A stretch of DNA of 64,000 bases from Leifsonia xyli (GTDB taxonomy: Bacteria > Actinomycetota > Actinomycetes > Actinomycetales > Microbacteriaceae): the NCBI GenBank assembly GCA_001647635.1, contig CP014761.1, positions 1,302,001-1,366,000 of the forward strand, written 5' to 3'. The notes beneath the pieces are model-generated. The model worked only from the letters and a program-made list of their open reading frames with translations, was not told the DNA's origin and made no database searches. Below are positions 45,049-54,582 of this stretch, one piece after another (within the stretch, counting starts at the first letter, position 1; each line of letters starts with the position of its first letter). The translations under genes and the position numbers were made by a program.

Positions 45049-45125
45049 CCCCCTCCATCGAGTACGCGAAGAGTGCACGCTTCCCCGGCGGGTCGCGTGC
45101 ACTCTTTGCGTACTCGACGGTGGGG
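45049..45125. repeat. Long near-perfect hairpin between phoU and the RNA ligase gene
   Basis: A 31-bp stem (about 45049-45080 against 45095-45125) with three mismatches, two of them G-U compatible on one strand, and a 14-base loop. AAGAGTGCACGC/GCGTGCACTCTT forms the inner arm with a short T tract. It fills the whole gap between convergent genes and probably terminates both. Confidence 0.85.
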
Positions 45126-45596
45126 CTAGGGGCGGAGGGGGATGCGCGCGGCGACGCGGCGGAGGCCGTGCGGGGCGCGGGCTACGACGGAGAGCTCGGT
45201 CAGGAGGGCGTGCTCGCCGGGGTGGAGGCGCGCGGTGCGCTGGTCGGTGGCGTGCGGGCGGTAGCCGTCGCGGAGGTGGTGCTGGTCGCGCAGGGTGATG
45301 CCGGCGGCCTCCAGCGCGTCCACCAGGGCCAGGTGCAGCGCCGTCAGCGGAGCCGACTCGTGCAGCACGGTGACCGGGACGGTGCGGCGAGCGCCGAAGC
45401 GCTCATGGGCGCCGCCGACCACGGGGATGGGCGGCACGTGCGGGATCAGCGCGGCCACCTGATCCGCCGTCAGCTCGGTCTCGAACGGCGGGACGACGGT
45501 GACGTGCAGCGGCCAGTCGCCCGCCGGGAAATCGCTCGGAAACGCGCCGTCGCCGCGTCCCCGGAGGAACGCGACGACGACGAACGTGCTGGTCGT
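45126..45596 (-). CDS. 2'-5' RNA ligase family protein (start codon uncertain)
   Basis: A protein of about 156 residues with the two HxT-type motifs of the 2H phosphoesterase fold: HVTVVPPF near residue 30 and a degenerate HATD (GYRPHATDQRT) near 118. The family includes RNA ligases and cyclic phosphodiesterases. No ATG, GTG or TTG is available where family N-termini begin; the best placed codon is ACG at 45596-45594 (then TSTFVVVAFL), with AAGAAG upstream inside the gpmA stop region. Either a rare ACG start or a base error is likely. Confidence 0.65.
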   Translation of the reverse strand, partial: TTSTFVVVAFLRGRGDGAFPSDFPAGDWPLHVTVVPPFETELTADQVAALIPHVPPIPVVGGAHERFGARRTVPVTVLHESAPLTALHLALVDALEAAGITLRDQHHLRDGYRPHATDQRTARLHPGEHALLTELSVVARAPHGLRRVAARIPLRP

Positions 45597-45598
45597 GG

Positions 45599-46348
45599 CT
45601 ACTTCTTGCCCTGCGCGGCGACCGCGGCAGCGCCGGCGGCAGCGGCCTCCGGGTCGAGGTAGTACGACGGCTCGAGCGGGGCGAAGTCCTCGCCGAGCTT
45701 GTAGACGAGCGGGATGCCGGTCGGGATGTTGAGCCCGGCAATGTCCTCGTCCGAGATGCCGTCGAGGTGCTTCACGAGAGCGCGCAGCGAGTTGCCGTGC
45801 GCGGTCACGAGCACCGTCTTGCCCTCGCCGAGGTCGCGCGTGATGTCGGACTCCCAGTAGGGCAGCATCCGGGCGATGACGTCTTTCAGGCACTCGGTGC
45901 GGGGCAGCTCGTCGCCAAGGCCGGCATAGCGCGGGTCGCCCACCTGCGAGAACTCGCTGTCGTCGGCGAGGGGCGGCGGCGGCACGTCGAACGAGCGGCG
46001 CCAGAGCTGGAACTGATCCGGGCCGTACTTCTCCAGCGTCTCGGCCTTGTCGAGGCCCTGCAGCGCGCCGTAGTGGCGCTCGTTGAGGCGCCAGGAACGC
46101 TGCACCGGGATCCACAGGCGGTCGGCGACGTCGAGCGCGTAGTTCGCGGTCTGGATGGCGCGGGTCAGCACCGAGGTGTGCAGCACGTCGGGCTCGAGGC
46201 CGGAGTCGCGGAGCAGCTCGCCCGCCCGCTTGGCCTCGGCGACGCCGGTCTCGCTGAGACGCACGTCGACCCAGCCGGTGAACAGGTTCTTCTCGTTCCA
46301 CTCGCTGCTGCCGTGGCGCAGGAGGATCAGGGTATAGGGAGCGGCCAT
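45599..46348 (-). CDS. gpmA: 2,3-Bisphosphoglycerate-dependent phosphoglycerate mutase
   Basis: A 249-residue enzyme with the phosphohistidine H12 in [34 protein letters not shown] and [12 protein letters not shown]. It interconverts 3- and 2-phosphoglycerate in glycolysis. gpm1 lies beside senX3-regX3 in mycobacteria, and the loose association is kept here. ATG at 46348. Confidence 0.96.
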   Translation of the reverse strand: MAAPYTLILLRHGSSEWNEKNLFTGWVDVRLSETGVAEAKRAGELLRDSGLEPDVLHTSVLTRAIQTANYALDVADRLWIPVQRSWRLNERHYGALQGLDKAETLEKYGPDQFQLWRRSFDVPPPPLADDSEFSQVGDPRYAGLGDELPRTECLKDVIARMLPYWESDITRDLGEGKTVLVTAHGNSLRALVKHLDGISDEDIAGLNIPTGIPLVYKLGEDFAPLEPSYYLDPEAAAAGAAAVAAQGKK

Positions 46349-46416
46349 GCCCCCAATCTATCGCGTCCCCTCCGTCCCCGAAGGCCGGTGGCCCCCGCCG
46401 CTGGCAGACTGGAGGC

Positions 46417-47235
46417 ATGGCTTCCGGCGCGGTCGGCACGGTGACGCGTGGCACGACGAACACCAACCGGCTGCGCCGCGTCGACCGGTGGATCGCGGCC
46501 CAGCCGGAGCTGCGCCGCACCCCGGACCCGCTGGTCGTCGACCTCGGGTACGGCGCGAGCGGAGTGACGGCGCTGGAGCTCCACCAGCGGCTGGCCCGCG
46601 CACGTCCGGACGTGGAGGTGGTCGGTCTCGAGATCGAGCCGAGCCGCGTGCGCACCGCGGACGTGCAGCTGGAGGCGGTCCGCGCCGGACGCACCGGGTT
46701 CGACCAGGACGCGCGCATCCGGTTCGCCCTCGGCGGCTTCGAGGTCCCCCTGCCTGACGGGCGGCGCGCGGCGGTCATCCGGGCGTTCAACGTTCTGCGG
46801 CAGTACCGCGAGGTGGAGGTCGCGGCCGCCTGGGAGCGGATGCGCGCACGGCTGCAGCCCGGCGGCATCCTGGTCGAGGGCACGTGCGACGAGATCGGCC
46901 GCGTCTCGAGCTGGGTGGCGCTCGATCCGGACGGGCCGCGGTCGCTGACGGTCTCGCTTCGGCTGCGAGACCTGGAGGCGCCGTCCGTCGTCGCCGAACG
47001 GCTGCCGAAGGCGCTCATCCACCGGAACGTGCCCGGCGAGCGCGTGCACCGGTTCCTGTCCGACCTGGACCGCGAGTGGCGGATCCACTCTCCGCTCGCC
47101 GCGTACGGGCCGAGCCAGCGGTGGATCGCGGCGGCACAGGGGATGCGCGACGCGGGCTGGCCGGTCGTCGGCGGCCGGTCGCGGTGGCGTCTGGGCGAGC
47201 TGACCGTCGCGTGGGAGGCGGTCGCGCCCCTCTGA
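46417..47235 (+). CDS. Class I SAM-dependent methyltransferase-like protein
   Basis: A 272-residue protein with a Rossmann-type SAM site (LVVDLGYGASGVTALEL, about residue 40; VVGLEIEPSRV about 70). The middle part (AVIRAFNVLRQYREVEVAAAWERM) and LQPGGILVEGTCDE fit methyltransferase strands 4 and 5. The substrate is unknown; the family is mostly actinobacterial. It is divergent from gpmA and ends ten bases from the convergent ygfZ. Confidence 0.72.
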   Translation: MASGAVGTVTRGTTNTNRLRRVDRWIAAQPELRRTPDPLVVDLGYGASGVTALELHQRLARARPDVEVVGLEIEPSRVRTADVQLEAVRAGRTGFDQDARIRFALGGFEVPLPDGRRAAVIRAFNVLRQYREVEVAAAWERMRARLQPGGILVEGTCDEIGRVSSWVALDPDGPRSLTVSLRLRDLEAPSVVAERLPKALIHRNVPGERVHRFLSDLDREWRIHSPLAAYGPSQRWIAAAQGMRDAGWPVVGGRSRWRLGELTVAWEAVAPL

Positions 47236-47244
47236 CGGCCTGGG

Positions 47245-48360
47245 CTACGCCCGCGGGGTGCGGGTCACGGCGCCGAGCCGGGGCAGGCGCGGCACGTTCG
47301 CCTCGGCGCCCGCCTCCGGGGGCACCACGACCTCCTGAGACGCGGCCACCGGCGTGCCGTCGGCATCCACGGTCAACGTGGCTGCGGCATCCGTGGAGCG
47401 CTTGACGACCGCGAGGGCGATCGGCCCGAGTTCGTAGTGCAATGCGACCGAGGTGACCGCACCGACCTCGTGGCCGTCGAGGGAGACGACTGCACCGCGC
47501 TCAGGATGCACGCCCTCCGAGCCGTCGAGGTGCAGCATGACCAGCCGGCGCGGCGGGTGGCCGAGGTTGTGCACCTTCGCCACCGTCTCCTGGCCGCGGT
47601 AGCAGCCCTTGCTCAGGTGGACGGCGGTGCGCAGCCAGTCGAGCTCGTGCGGGATGGTGCGCTCGTCGACCTCGGTGGAGAACCGGGGCCGCCAGGCGGC
47701 GATGCGCAGCGCATCCGCCGCGAGGGTGCCGGCGGCCGTCAGCTCGCCGCTCCGCACGCGCGCGACCAGCGACGGCAGCGCGTCGCGCGGGACCAGGCGC
47801 TCGCTCCACGACCAGTCGGCGCCGGGATGCTCGCCGCGGGCGTACTGATGCCCGCCCGGCGTCACCGCGTGCCACGGGTCGTGCCAGATCAGCGGGACGC
47901 CGTTCGGCGCCGCGATCGGCAGCGGCGGGTCGCCCAGCGTGCCGATGGTCGCGAGGTCGGGCGTGCGGTCGGCCAGCTCCACGCGCAGCATGAACCGCAT
48001 CGAGTCCAGCCACGCGAGCAGGCCCTCGGCCTCGGGGCGGTCGACCAGCATCCACAGCGTCTCGCCGTCGTCGATCAGGCGGACGGCGTGCTCGACGCGG
48101 CCGGTCACATCCAGCAGCAGGGTCTCGGACGACTCCCCCGGCTTCAGGGCGGACACGGCCTGGCTGGTGAGCGAGTTGAGCCAGCTCAGCCGGTCCGGCC
48201 CCTGGATGGTGAGCACGGCGCGGTCGGACAGGTCGACGATCGCATCGCCCTCGGCGAGCGTGCGCTGCTCCGGGAGCGGAGTGCCGTAGTGCGAGGGCAC
48301 GCCGCTGTCGGAGAGGTCGACGGCTCCGGGGAGGTCGAGGAAGGGCGAGCGGGCAGCCAT
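47245..48360 (-). CDS. ygfZ: Folate-binding YgfZ/GcvT-family protein
   Basis: A 371-residue protein of the GcvT-like fold with the signature KGCYRGQETVAKVHN (about residue 240), which defines YgfZ proteins. YgfZ (IBA57-like) supports [4Fe-4S] cluster enzymes in a folate-dependent way. Separated by nine bases from the nitrobindin-like gene, with which it is co-oriented; the same pairing is common in actinobacteria. Confidence 0.88.
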   Translation of the reverse strand: MAARSPFLDLPGAVDLSDSGVPSHYGTPLPEQRTLAEGDAIVDLSDRAVLTIQGPDRLSWLNSLTSQAVSALKPGESSETLLLDVTGRVEHAVRLIDDGETLWMLVDRPEAEGLLAWLDSMRFMLRVELADRTPDLATIGTLGDPPLPIAAPNGVPLIWHDPWHAVTPGGHQYARGEHPGADWSWSERLVPRDALPSLVARVRSGELTAAGTLAADALRIAAWRPRFSTEVDERTIPHELDWLRTAVHLSKGCYRGQETVAKVHNLGHPPRRLVMLHLDGSEGVHPERGAVVSLDGHEVGAVTSVALHYELGPIALAVVKRSTDAAATLTVDADGTPVAASQEVVVPPEAGAEANVPRLPRLGAVTRTPRA

Positions 48361-48369
48361 GGCGGAGCC

Positions 48370-48966
48370 TCAGTCGACCTTGGCGAGCCGGGCGCTGGCG
48401 TGCGTGCGCAGCTCCTGCCCGAGGGCGGCGATGTCCCACGCCCACAGCAAGTGGTTCTCCACCAGCCCGTAGAGGCGGGTCGCCGCGGTGTACTCCTTGG
48501 CGCCGGCCGTGCGCAGCACCGCGTCGGTCGCCAGGTCGATGCGGGGACCGGCGACCTGGCCGAGGTAGAGCTCGCTCACACCGTCCGGGTGGATGATCGA
48601 CACGTCGATCTCGAAGGCGCCATTGGACCTGCGCAGCGCCTCGACCGACTGTGCCGTGTTGAACGGACGCGTGCCCGTTCCGGGGAGCATCGCGGGGCCC
48701 GCGTCACCCTCCACGAGCTTGCGGTGCAGCCGCCAGTAGCCGGTCTCGGCCGCGAGCGGGGTGTGCTCCTCGTCGAGCACCCACGACGTGGACGAGTAGT
48801 TGAGGTAGCTCAGACCGTCATGGCTGAAGCTGATGCGCTGGCCGAACTCCAGCTGCGTGTGATCGTCTTCGACGGCGTAGTCGAGAACGCCGGTGCCCTC
48901 CCAGACGCCGATGAGCCACGAGAGCGGGACCAGCTCGGCCGGGAGGTCGGTGGGGATCTCGATCAT
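48370..48966 (-). CDS. Nitrobindin-like heme/FABP family protein
   Basis: A 198-residue beta-barrel protein of the FABP-like/THAP4-type family. It has the conserved GVWEGTG near residue 20, then LEFGQRISFSHDG and LLWAWDIAALGQEL at the end. Nitrobindins bind ferric heme and isomerise peroxynitrite; the proximal His cannot be placed with certainty here. Upstream member of the ygfZ unit. Confidence 0.82.
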   Translation of the reverse strand: MIEIPTDLPAELVPLSWLIGVWEGTGVLDYAVEDDHTQLEFGQRISFSHDGLSYLNYSSTSWVLDEEHTPLAAETGYWRLHRKLVEGDAGPAMLPGTGTRPFNTAQSVEALRRSNGAFEIDVSIIHPDGVSELYLGQVAGPRIDLATDAVLRTAGAKEYTAATRLYGLVENHLLWAWDIAALGQELRTHASARLAKVD

Positions 48967-48983
48967 GAGACGCGCCTACGCGC

Positions 48984-49094
48984 TCAGCGCTGACCGCGGA
49001 ACAGGTTGTAGACCACCAGCCCGGAGACACCGAGGATCGCGAGCGTTGCCAGGCCCAGAAGGCCGACGAAGAAGAGTTCGAGAGCGACCAGCAT
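48984..49094 (-). CDS. Small membrane protein, 36 residues
   Basis: An ATG-started frame encoding one hydrophobic helix ([20 protein letters not shown]..., ending [10 protein letters not shown] with a positive C-terminus). It lies between the 113-residue membrane protein (stop nine bases upstream) and the nitrobindin-like gene (17 bases downstream), all in one direction. The clean single-span topology and tight packing support a real gene. No known function. Confidence 0.7.
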   Translation of the reverse strand: MLVALELFFVGLLGLATLAILGVSGLVVYNLFRGQR

Positions 49095-49103
49095 GCGACC
49101 AGT

Positions 49104-49445
49104 CTATGCGAGGATCGCGAGGATTCCGCCGACCAGCCCCAACACCACGAAGCTGCCCGCGAGCGTGGCTGCGAGACGGGTGATGAAGCCGTCCTTCTGC
49201 TGCGTCGCCAGCTGCGCGACGAACGACAGCAGGGCGCACACGGCGAGCGCCAGCGACAGCCAGGACGCGTACGCCGCGGGCCGGGCGAGCACGCCGATCA
49301 GGATGCCGAGAACGAGCGCGAGCACCCACACCGACCCGATGCTCAGCACAGACGCCCAGCGCGGCAGCGGCGGCTGCACAGGGCCGGCGGCCGCGGCGGG
49401 GCCGAGCACGTGCGGCACGGAGGCGTCGGGGATCTCGTCGGTCAC
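49104..49445 (-). CDS. Small integral membrane protein
   Basis: A 113-residue protein with a 30-residue Pro/Ala-rich N-terminus and three transmembrane helices (about 36-56, 62-82 and 92-112). I do not recognise a named family. GTG at 49445 ([12 protein letters not shown]) is the only sensible start. First gene of the unit that continues into the 36-residue protein, the nitrobindin-like protein and ygfZ; divergent from glnR. Confidence 0.72.
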   Translation of the reverse strand: MTDEIPDASVPHVLGPAAAAGPVQPPLPRWASVLSIGSVWVLALVLGILIGVLARPAAYASWLSLALAVCALLSFVAQLATQQKDGFITRLAATLAGSFVVLGLVGGILAILA

Positions 49446-49542
49446 CCTCCCATTGTGCCCCGCGGCGGCCTCCCGCGCCTGGCCGGAAAGGGCGCCCCGC
49501 ATTTCCGGTAGCATTGCGGCACAGACGGATGAGGAGGTATGG

Positions 49543-50298
49543 GTGGCGCAACTTCTGATCCTCACGTCCGCGCCCAGTCCGTCGGCGCCCGGCTCCGCCG
49601 GTGCGATCAGCTCCTCCGCCGCCGACTCCGCGGGACCGGGGTCCGAGGTCCTCCCCGCCCTGGCCCTGCTCAGCCACCGCGTGCGCCAGATCCCCGCCGA
49701 ACCGGCCTCGCTGGTCAACGCGCCGAGCTGCGACCTCATCTTCGTGGATGCACGGCGCGATCTCGCCAGCGCCAAATCCCTGTGCAAGATCCTCACCACC
49801 ACGGGCGTGACGGTGCCGCTCGTGCTCGTGCTGACCGAGGGCGGCCTCACCGCGGTGAGCGCCGACTGGGGCGTCAGCGATGTGGTGCTCGACACCGCGG
49901 GACCGGCCGAGGTGGACGCGCGCATCCGGCTCGCGATCGGCCGGCAGACCCAGGAGCACTCGCAGACGAAGATCCAGGCCTCCGGCGTCACCATCGACGA
50001 GGCCAGCTATTCGGCCAAGGCCCACGGCCGACAGCTCGACCTGACGTTCAAGGAGTTCGAGCTGCTCCGCTTCTTCGCGACGCACCCGTCCCGGGTGTTC
50101 ACGCGCGAGCAGCTGCTCAGCGAGGTGTGGGGCTACGACTACTTCGGCGGCACCCGCACCGTCGACGTGCACGTGCGGCGTCTGCGGGCGAAGCTCGGCG
50201 ACCTCGAGTCGCTCATCGGCACGGTGCGCAACGTCGGCTACCGGTTCAACGTCTATGAAGAGGACAACGACCGCCTGCCGACGTCCGTCCGCCCGTAG
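49543..50298 (+). CDS. glnR: GlnR nitrogen regulator (atypical OmpR family)
   Basis: A 251-residue protein matching actinobacterial GlnR almost motif for motif: [73 protein letters not shown] and the DNA-binding [12 protein letters not shown] ... [26 protein letters not shown]. GlnR works without phosphorylation as a homodimer and controls nitrogen genes. The GTG start is fixed by GGAGGT five bases upstream. Residues 11-33 are a Ser/Ala/Gly-rich insertion not seen in Streptomyces GlnR as I remember it. Confidence 0.93.
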   Translation: MAQLLILTSAPSPSAPGSAGAISSSAADSAGPGSEVLPALALLSHRVRQIPAEPASLVNAPSCDLIFVDARRDLASAKSLCKILTTTGVTVPLVLVLTEGGLTAVSADWGVSDVVLDTAGPAEVDARIRLAIGRQTQEHSQTKIQASGVTIDEASYSAKAHGRQLDLTFKEFELLRFFATHPSRVFTREQLLSEVWGYDYFGGTRTVDVHVRRLRAKLGDLESLIGTVRNVGYRFNVYEEDNDRLPTSVRP

Positions 50299-50325
50299 AG
50301 TCGTCCACAGCCGCGGGTCTGCGCC

Positions 50326-50347
50326 GTTTATCCACCGTTTACGTCAG
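50326..50347 (+). promoter_or_regulatory. Putative PHO box upstream of ppk
   Basis: Two 11-base direct repeats, GTTTATCCACC and GTTTACGTCAG, 40 bases before the ppk ATG. They resemble the repeat units upstream of pstS. Control of ppk by PhoP is known in Streptomyces; here it is a prediction. Confidence 0.55.
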
Positions 50348-50386
50348 GCCGCCCCTGGCGCCCGTCCGCGGTGACATGATGGGGGC

Positions 50387-52597
50387 ATGGACGAGCGGAC
50401 CACTCTGGAGAACGGCCTTTTCGACACAGGGCTGGGCGGGAGCCTGGGCAGCGACTTCGACGACGACTTCGCTCCTTTCATCTACGAGCCCGACCCGACC
50501 CTGCCCGAGAACCGGTACCTCGACCGCGAGCTGAGCTGGCTCGCGTTCAACCAGCGGGTGCTCGAGCTGGCGGAGGACCCGCTTCTGCCGGTGCTCGAGC
50601 GGGCCAACTTCCTGGCCATCTTCGCCAGCAACCTCGACGAGTTCTTCATGGTCCGAGTCGCCGGGCTCAAGCGGCGCATCGCGACCGGGCTGGCCGTGCC
50701 GACCAACGTCGGGCGTGCACCGCAGGACGTGCTGGCCGACATCTCCGACAAGGCGCACGAGCTGCAGCTGCGGCACGCGCGCGCGTACCACGACCTGGTG
50801 CAGCCGGCCTTGGCCGAGGCCGGCATCACGATGGCGACCTGGGGCGAGCTCGACGAGGCCGACAGGGCGCAGATGCGCGAGGTGTTCTCGCAGCAGATCT
50901 TCCCGGTCCTGATGCCGCTGGCGGTCGACCCGGCGCACCCGTTCCCCTATATCTCGGGACTGTCGCTCAACCTGTCCGTCCGCGTGCGCAACTCCCGCAC
51001 CGGCAAGGAGCAGTTCGCCCGCCTCAAGGTGCCGCAGATGCTCCCGCGGTTCGTCCGCATCGACCAGCGCGAGGGGCTCGGGCAGGTGCGGTTCATCATG
51101 CTGGAAGACCTCATCGCCAACCACCTGGGCGACCTCTTCCCGGGCATGGAGATCCTCGACCACCACGTCTTCCGCGTCACCCGCAACGAAGACGTCGAGA
51201 TCGACGAGGACGAGACCGAGAACCTCATCCAGGCGCTCGAGCGCGAGCTCCTGCGCCGGCGGTTCGGGCCGCCCATCCGCCTCGAGGTCACCGACGACAT
51301 GGACCCGGTGACGCTCGGGCTGCTCGTCCGCGAGCTCGACGTGACCGAGCAGGAGGTCTACCGCCTCCCCGCGCCGCTCGACCTCGGCGGTCTGTTCGAC
51401 CTCGCCAAGATCGACCGCCCCGACCTGCACTACCCCAACCACGTGCCGATGACCCCCGTACAGCTGATGCCGAGCGAGCCGAACGCCAAGCCCGACATCT
51501 TCGCCGCCATCGCGCGCCAGGACGTGCTCGTTCACCACCCGTACGAGTCGTTCGCGACCAGTGTGCAGGCCTTCCTGGAGCAGGCGGCGGCCGATCCGCA
51601 CGTCCTCGCCATCAAGCAGACGCTGTACCGCACCTCGGGCGACAGCCCGATCGTCGAGGCGCTGATCGACGCGGCCGAGGCGGGCAAGCAGGTGCTCGCG
51701 CTGGTCGAGATCAAGGCGCGGTTCGACGAGCAGAACAACATCTCCTGGGCCCGCAAGCTCGAGAAGGCCGGTGTGCACGTCGTCTACGGCCTGGTCGGGC
51801 TCAAGACGCACTGCAAGCTCGCGCTGGTCATCCGTGAAGAGAAGGGCGTGCTCAAGAGCTACAGCCACATCGGAACGGGCAACTACAACCCGAAGACCTC
51901 GCGCATCTACGAAGACCTCGGGCTGTTCACCGACGACGACCAGGTCGGCAAAGACCTGACGCGCCTGTTCAACGAGCTCTCCGGCTACGCCATCGAGAAG
52001 AAGTTCAAGCGGCTGCTCGTCGCGCCGCTCCACCTCCGCAAGGGGCTGCTGAAGCGGATCGACACCGAGCGTGCGAACGCCGAGGCGGGCCGGCCCTCGG
52101 GCATCCGGATCAAGCTCAACTCCATCGTCGACGAGGCGATCATCGACGCGCTCTACCGCGCGAGCCAGGCCGGCGTGCCCGTCGACCTCTGGGTGCGCGG
52201 CATCTGCGGCGTCGTTCCGGGGCGCGAGGGGCTGTCCGAGAACATCCGGGTGCGCTCGGTGCTCGGCCGGTACCTCGAGCACTCCCGTGTGTTCTCGTTC
52301 GTGAACGGCGGCGACCCGCAGGTGTACATCGGCAGCGCCGACATGATGCACCGCAACCTCGACCGCCGCGTGGAGGCGCTGGTGCGCCTGTCCGAACCGG
52401 AGCACCTGCGTGAGCTGGAGGCTCTCTTCGACCTCGCGTTCGACGAGCGCACGGCCACCTGGCGGCTCGACCAGGACGGCGTGTGGACGCGCCACCACCT
52501 CGATGACAAGGGCAAGCCGCTGGCTGACCTGCAGAACAAGCTCATCCAGCAGTACAGCCACCGTCCCCGCAGCACCCGTACGGGAACCAGGCGGTGA
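50387..52597 (+). CDS. ppk: Polyphosphate kinase 1 (RNA degradosome-type PPK1)
   Basis: A 736-residue PPK1. N-terminal domain ([36 protein letters not shown]), head domain, and two PLD-like catalytic domains ([36 protein letters not shown] with the autophosphorylated His, [17 protein letters not shown]). It makes polyphosphate from ATP reversibly. The 60-residue N-terminal extension is acidic. GTGA overlap with the NUDIX gene; the same pair (ppk1-mutT1) is found in M. tuberculosis. Confidence 0.95.
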   Translation: MDERTTLENGLFDTGLGGSLGSDFDDDFAPFIYEPDPTLPENRYLDRELSWLAFNQRVLELAEDPLLPVLERANFLAIFASNLDEFFMVRVAGLKRRIATGLAVPTNVGRAPQDVLADISDKAHELQLRHARAYHDLVQPALAEAGITMATWGELDEADRAQMREVFSQQIFPVLMPLAVDPAHPFPYISGLSLNLSVRVRNSRTGKEQFARLKVPQMLPRFVRIDQREGLGQVRFIMLEDLIANHLGDLFPGMEILDHHVFRVTRNEDVEIDEDETENLIQALERELLRRRFGPPIRLEVTDDMDPVTLGLLVRELDVTEQEVYRLPAPLDLGGLFDLAKIDRPDLHYPNHVPMTPVQLMPSEPNAKPDIFAAIARQDVLVHHPYESFATSVQAFLEQAAADPHVLAIKQTLYRTSGDSPIVEALIDAAEAGKQVLALVEIKARFDEQNNISWARKLEKAGVHVVYGLVGLKTHCKLALVIREEKGVLKSYSHIGTGNYNPKTSRIYEDLGLFTDDDQVGKDLTRLFNELSGYAIEKKFKRLLVAPLHLRKGLLKRIDTERANAEAGRPSGIRIKLNSIVDEAIIDALYRASQAGVPVDLWVRGICGVVPGREGLSENIRVRSVLGRYLEHSRVFSFVNGGDPQVYIGSADMMHRNLDRRVEALVRLSEPEHLRELEALFDLAFDERTATWRLDQDGVWTRHHLDDKGKPLADLQNKLIQQYSHRPRSTRTGTRR

Positions 52598-53538
52598 GCC
52601 CGGCCATCTACGCCGCGGGCGCCCTCTGCTGGCGGGTCGTGGACGACCGCATCGTCGTGCTCGTCGTGCACCGCACGAAGTACGGCGACGTCACCATCCC
52701 CAAGGGCAAGGTCGACCCGGGCGAGACCCTGCCGCAGACCGCGGTCCGCGAGATCCACGAGGAGACGGGGCTGCGGATCGCGCTGGGCGTCCCACTAGGC
52801 GTCTCCACCTATCCGCTCAGCAGCGGACGCGAGAAGATCGTCCACTACTGGGCGGCCGAGGTCAGCGACAAGGCCATCGCGCGGTCGAGCTTCGTCCCCA
52901 ACGGCGAGATCGCCGCCATCGAGTGGGTGACCATCAAGAAGGCCCGCGGCTACCTCACCTACGAGCGCGACGTCGAGATCCTCGACGCCTTCGACGCCCT
53001 CGTCCACCAGGGCATCACGTCGACCTTCGCGCTCATCGCCTTGCGCCACGGCAAGGCGGCGCCGCGCGAGCAGTGGGACGGCTCCGACGCCGGCCGCCCG
53101 CTGACCGAACGGGGCGTGAAGCAGGCCGCCGGCGACGTCGCGACCCTGCAGGCGTGGAAGCCGAAACGCATCGTCACCTCCGACGCTGTCCGCTGCGTGA
53201 CTACAGTCGCACCGCTCGCAGCAGCCACCGGCATCAAGCCCGTCCGCGACCACGGCATCAGCCAGGACGCCTACGAGGACGGGCAGCCCGAGGTGCGCCG
53301 CGTCATCGGCAAGCGCATCCGCTCGCGCAAGACCGCCGTCCTCTGCAGCCATGGCCCGGTTCTCCCCGAGATCATGCGGGAGATCGCCCTCGCCACGGGC
53401 ACCATGCCGGGCGGCTATCTCAACGACGCCGCCGACCTCGACACGGGCGGCTTCTCGGTCGTGCACCTCTCGGCGACGAATCCGGCGTCCGGCATCGTCT
53501 CGATCGAGACGTACGCTCCCGTGGAGCCGCGCGGCTGA
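52594..53538 (+). CDS. NUDIX hydrolase with histidine phosphatase domain (MutT1-like)
   Basis: A 314-residue fusion. Residues about 5-140 are a NUDIX domain with the full box [23 protein letters not shown] (split over residues 37-60); 145-310 form a histidine phosphatase domain opening with ALRHGKAA. This is the architecture of mycobacterial MutT1, which degrades 8-oxo-GTP/dGTP and diadenosine polyphosphates. GTG start overlaps the ppk stop, so a link with polyphosphate or nucleotide pool control is likely. Confidence 0.9.
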   Translation: MSPAIYAAGALCWRVVDDRIVVLVVHRTKYGDVTIPKGKVDPGETLPQTAVREIHEETGLRIALGVPLGVSTYPLSSGREKIVHYWAAEVSDKAIARSSFVPNGEIAAIEWVTIKKARGYLTYERDVEILDAFDALVHQGITSTFALIALRHGKAAPREQWDGSDAGRPLTERGVKQAAGDVATLQAWKPKRIVTSDAVRCVTTVAPLAAATGIKPVRDHGISQDAYEDGQPEVRRVIGKRIRSRKTAVLCSHGPVLPEIMREIALATGTMPGGYLNDAADLDTGGFSVVHLSATNPASGIVSIETYAPVEPRG

Positions 53539-53675
53539 CCCCAATTGGCCACTAAAGGCCAGTGTCCGAGCGGATTCCTCCGTGCAGACATGTGTTTCCT
53601 TTGCATCTGAAATACGCCCTCTCCTACCGTCGAGGCGTGCCGTCCGGCACCATTCAGCAACACCTGAGGGAACAC

Positions 53676-54476
53676 ATGAACAGCACTACGCGCATCCGCT
53701 ACGGCGCGATCACGGCCGCAGCGGCCATCCTGGCCGGTGGCTTCCTGGCAACCGCGCCGGCGAACGCCGCCAACACGGGCTCGATCACGCTCGCGAACAC
53801 CACCTTCACCGAGGGCGACTGGGGCACCGGTCTGGACGTCACGGGCACCGGCTTCACCGCCGGGTCCATCGTGACGATCACGGTCGGGAGCGCCACCACC
53901 ACCATCGACACGCATCCCGTCGCAGCTCCGGTTCTCGCGGACGGCTCGTTCCACGAGACGTGGACGCCGACGGCATCGCTGCCGCTGCCCGCCACAGGCG
54001 AGACCATCTCGGTGACGGCCACGACCGACGCCGGCGACACGACGACCACCCCGGTCGACCTCACGGTCAACGCCGCGGTGGCGCTTCCGCCGAAGTCGAT
54101 CAGTACCAGCGTGTCCACCATCACGACGGCCGACCTGGCTGATCGGAACATCGGCTTCGACCTGTACGCGGCCGGTTACACTCCGGGCGAGACGCTCAAC
54201 TTCACCGCCGCGTTCGACGGCCAGGACTTCGACAGCTTCACCGAGACGGCGGCAGCCGACGGATCCACCGACATCCACCTCTGGATGACCGGAGTGGTCG
54301 AGTCCGGAACCCTGACGATCACCGTCGCGGGCGCCACCTCCGGCGTCAGCCAGTCGGTCAGCATCTCGGTGACGGGCGACACCATCATCACGGAGGACGG
54401 AGGGCTGCCCGCGATCAGCACCGCGGCGCCCGCTGCAGCTCCGACGGCTACCCGTCTGCCTGTGGTCAGCGGCTGA
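53676..54476 (+). CDS. Secreted protein with two Ig-like domains
   Basis: A 266-residue exported protein: signal peptide (about 1-32, ending APANA), two beta-rich Ig/IPT-like repeats (NTTFTEGDWGTGLDVTGTGFTAGS and ISTSVSTITTADLADRNIGFDLYAAGYTPGE, each followed by an ITV strand) and a short Ala/Pro/Thr tail without an LPXTG motif or terminal helix. The tail cannot anchor it, so it is probably released. No function is known. GAGGGAAC lies close to the ATG. Confidence 0.7.
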   Translation: MNSTTRIRYGAITAAAAILAGGFLATAPANAANTGSITLANTTFTEGDWGTGLDVTGTGFTAGSIVTITVGSATTTIDTHPVAAPVLADGSFHETWTPTASLPLPATGETISVTATTDAGDTTTTPVDLTVNAAVALPPKSISTSVSTITTADLADRNIGFDLYAAGYTPGETLNFTAAFDGQDFDSFTETAAADGSTDIHLWMTGVVESGTLTITVAGATSGVSQSVSISVTGDTIITEDGGLPAISTAAPAAAPTATRLPVVSG

Positions 54477-54582
54477 GGTCCCTCCTTGTACGACGCCGAT
54501 GGCGGCGTGGATCACGACGATTCACGCCGCTGTCGGCGCCGTATCGCAAACCCCTCTCCGGTCGACTCCTCCCGAGAAACCC

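Noticed and set aside
53541..53570. TGGCC..GGCCA inverted repeat after the NUDIX gene
   Set aside because: Only a five-base stem; too small to call a terminator or operator.
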